Positions 5,539 to 5,547 of a stretch of DNA of 5,547 bases are shown here, piece after piece. Position 1 is the first letter of the stretch; the number at the start of each line of letters is the position of its first letter. The translations under genes were made by a program, and so were the position numbers. Origin of the DNA: an uncultured Bacilli bacterium (GTDB lineage Bacteria; Bacillota_I; Bacilli_A; RF39; UBA660). Below the pieces are notes generated by a model that was not told the DNA's origin, made no database searches, and was given only the letters and a program-made list of their open reading frames with translations. The stretch covers positions 1 to 5,547 of the forward strand of contig CANQYA010000067.1 of the NCBI GenBank assembly GCA_947627965.1. The letters run 5' to 3'.

Positions 5539-5547
5539 CAGAGAAAT

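Noticed and set aside
1..5547. Alternative genetic code with TGA as tryptophan
   Set aside because: TGG is used for tryptophan and ftsX ends at TGA exactly where the next gene begins.
1..5547. CRISPR array, tRNA, riboswitch or insertion sequence
   Set aside because: No regularly spaced repeats, cloverleaf, conserved leader or transposase was visible; gaps between genes are all shorter than 150 bases.

Overview
The window is strongly AT-rich, uses ATG starts with good Shine-Dalgarno (SD) sequences, reads TGG as tryptophan and uses TAA, TAG and TGA as stops (ftsX ends in TGA). Together with the gene content (YitT-family membrane proteins, FtsEX with a secreted M23 hydrolase, one short intrinsic terminator), this points to a low-GC Gram-positive bacterium of the Bacillota, perhaps an uncultured gut lineage near the Erysipelotrichales/RF39 group. 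That placement is inference from composition and protein style, not from a marker gene. Every confident gene is on the + strand.

Layout. (a) 1-1350: the 3' part of one YitT-family gene, cut by the left edge, and a complete second YitT-family gene whose start lies one base after the first gene's stop. They are diverged tandem paralogs. (b) 1351-1418: a short gap with an extended -10 promoter, an AT-only inverted repeat and a perfect SD. (c) 1419-4193: a tight three-gene operon, ftsE - ftsX - secreted coiled-coil M23 peptidase, with both junctions overlapping. (d) 4194-4335: an intrinsic terminator, then an imperfect hairpin built around TTGCAA motifs, then a near-consensus promoter. (e) 4336-5538: a single AAA ATPase of the AAA_14/DUF4143 type. 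Only nine bases remain after it.

How the genes work together. FtsE (ABC ATPase) and FtsX (four-span membrane protein with a large extracellular domain) form the complex that couples ATP hydrolysis to activation of a cell-wall hydrolase at division or elongation sites. The third gene encodes a protein built to be that partner: signal peptide, long PcsB/EnvC-like coiled coil, then a LytM/M23 domain with its zinc ligands intact. It is therefore probably the hydrolase itself and not only an activator. The YitT pair has no established function. The ATPase is a self-contained accessory gene behind a terminator and its own promoter, and is probably unrelated to the wall operon.

I see no CRISPR array, tRNA, rRNA, insertion sequence or phage gene. 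Nothing here is clearly a new system. The points most worth checking are the catalytically intact FtsEX partner with its paired cysteines, the TTGCAA hairpin before the ATPase, and the loss of canonical nuclease residues in the ATPase C-terminal domain.
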